Position numbers and translations under genes: made by a program. This document shows positions 14,244 through 14,654 of a DNA stretch of 14,654 nucleotides, piece by piece. The DNA is from DATLYB01 sp964502525 (GTDB lineage Bacteria; Bacteroidota; Bacteroidia; Chitinophagales; CAIOSU01), in contig CAZCXH010000127.1 in the NCBI GenBank assembly GCA_964502525.1, positions 1 to 14,654 of the forward strand. Reading direction: 5' to 3'. Numbering within the stretch: position 1 is the stretch's first letter; each line of letters starts with the position of its first letter. The notes beneath the pieces were generated by a model that had not been told where the DNA came from, did not search any database, and worked only from the letters and a program-made list of their open reading frames with translations.

Positions 14244-14274
14244 AACCTGACAGGTTTCGGAAACCTGTCAGGTT
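14244..14274. repeat. Perfect 15-bp palindrome (AACCTGACAGGTTTC)
   Basis: AACCTGACAGGTTTC (14244-14258) is exactly complementary to 14260-14274 with a one-base centre (practically a three-base CGG loop). It lies 17 bases after the stop of the T9SS fragment. No T-run follows, so a classical terminator is doubtful. A repetitive palindrome is more likely. Confidence 0.7.
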
Positions 14275-14550
14275 AATCGCTTCTTCTTCTGCAGGGGGAA
14301 CAGCATCTAGTAAGCCACTTCCACATCGCCTTTGGACCGTCCCATCGCGCAAGGTTCTGCGCTGGCTTAAGCCGAGCCTAACTTGTGCTCGTGCGCCACT
14401 TGCCTGCCTTTCATTCGTGATACAATTCTTGCAATTTGCAATCGTGATAAATCCCAATGCTCCATCGTTTGCCCCTGCCGGCTTTCAGCCCCGAAAGCTC
14501 CTGAAAATTGCAACAGTGAATGTTCATTGCGCATAAGTTTTTTGCGATTT
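14275..14550. other. Unassigned non-coding stretch
   Basis: No supported gene. A minus-strand frame of 96 codons covers part of it, but it reads backward through the T9SS remnant and the palindrome and has no recognisable domain. GGCTTAAGCC near 14371 is a short palindrome. The rest shows no clear structure. Confidence 0.4.
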
Positions 14551-14581
14551 TTTGAAAATTGCCGAAAAAAAAATAGATTTG
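14551..14581 (+). promoter_or_regulatory. Consensus Bacteroidota promoter at the right edge
   Basis: TTTG (14551-14554), a 19-base spacer and TAGATTTG (14574-14581) match the Bacteroidota primary-sigma consensus TTTG-N19-TAnnTTTG exactly. Transcription would begin near 14588 and run off the window. The remaining 70 bases contain an A-rich AAAAGGAAAAAATAAC but no convincing coding start. Confidence 0.65.
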
Positions 14582-14654
14582 AGTGTTCTTTTGATGATGA
14601 TCACTACTGTCCGGTTGTTGAAAAGGAAAAAATAACAAAAGCATTGATAATAGA

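Noticed and set aside
14244..14274. Factor-independent terminator
   Set aside because: The stem is perfect but no T-run follows on either strand, and the upstream gene is only a fragment.
14167..14457. Minus-strand 96-codon frame
   Set aside because: It reads antisense through the T9SS remnant and the palindrome, has odd Arg-rich composition and no known domain.

Overview
The window looks like Bacteroidota (Cytophagales/Chitinophagales-like) chromosome. Three things in the sequence point there. Promoter motifs of the type TTTG-N19-TAnnTTTG are present. Most genes lack a clear Shine-Dalgarno sequence. A C-terminal fragment after ilvA resembles a type IX secretion (T9SS) sorting domain. The gene set is ordinary chromosome with accessory character, and the spacers are unusually rich in small palindromic repeats.

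Layout. 1-926: a truncated hairpin at the edge and a sulfotransferase on the minus strand. 927-1359: a repeat-filled divergent spacer. 1360-2571: a BaiN/HI0933-type flavoprotein. 2707-6659: a plus-strand run of membrane GT2 glycosyltransferase, FabH-like ketoacyl-ACP synthase III, ArnC/GtrB-like polyprenyl-phosphate glycosyltransferase and GNAT acetyltransferase. This run probably belongs to a surface glycan or glycolipid pathway. 7040-10733: nosL-nosD-nosF-nosY, the copper-delivery and maturation module of nitrous oxide reductase, with no nosZ in the window. 10755-12509: two minus-strand genes, a cytidylate-kinase-like P-loop kinase and a class I O-methyltransferase. 12714-13982: ilvA, threonine ammonia-lyase. 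13983-14654: a T9SS C-terminal fragment, a perfect palindrome, unassigned sequence, and a textbook Bacteroidota promoter firing off the right edge.

The most interesting layer is the repeats. A family of about 87 bp elements with inverted ends (GGNCAGTTCTRAAAATT) and a GC-rich core hairpin occurs four times. Each copy lies just upstream of a start codon with the same end facing the gene, and the ilvA copy is flanked by a 7-bp direct repeat. A separate 137-bp element has perfect 21-bp terminal inverted repeats and a perfect 9-bp target-site duplication, so it looks like a MITE. In the nos cluster, repeat-like sequence has apparently been kept in frame inside the translated N-termini of NosL and NosD and the C-terminus of NosF.

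I see no rRNA, tRNA, CRISPR array, intact transposase or defence system. I do not see a convincing wholly new protein system. The repeat families and their effect on gene ends are the best candidates for something undescribed.
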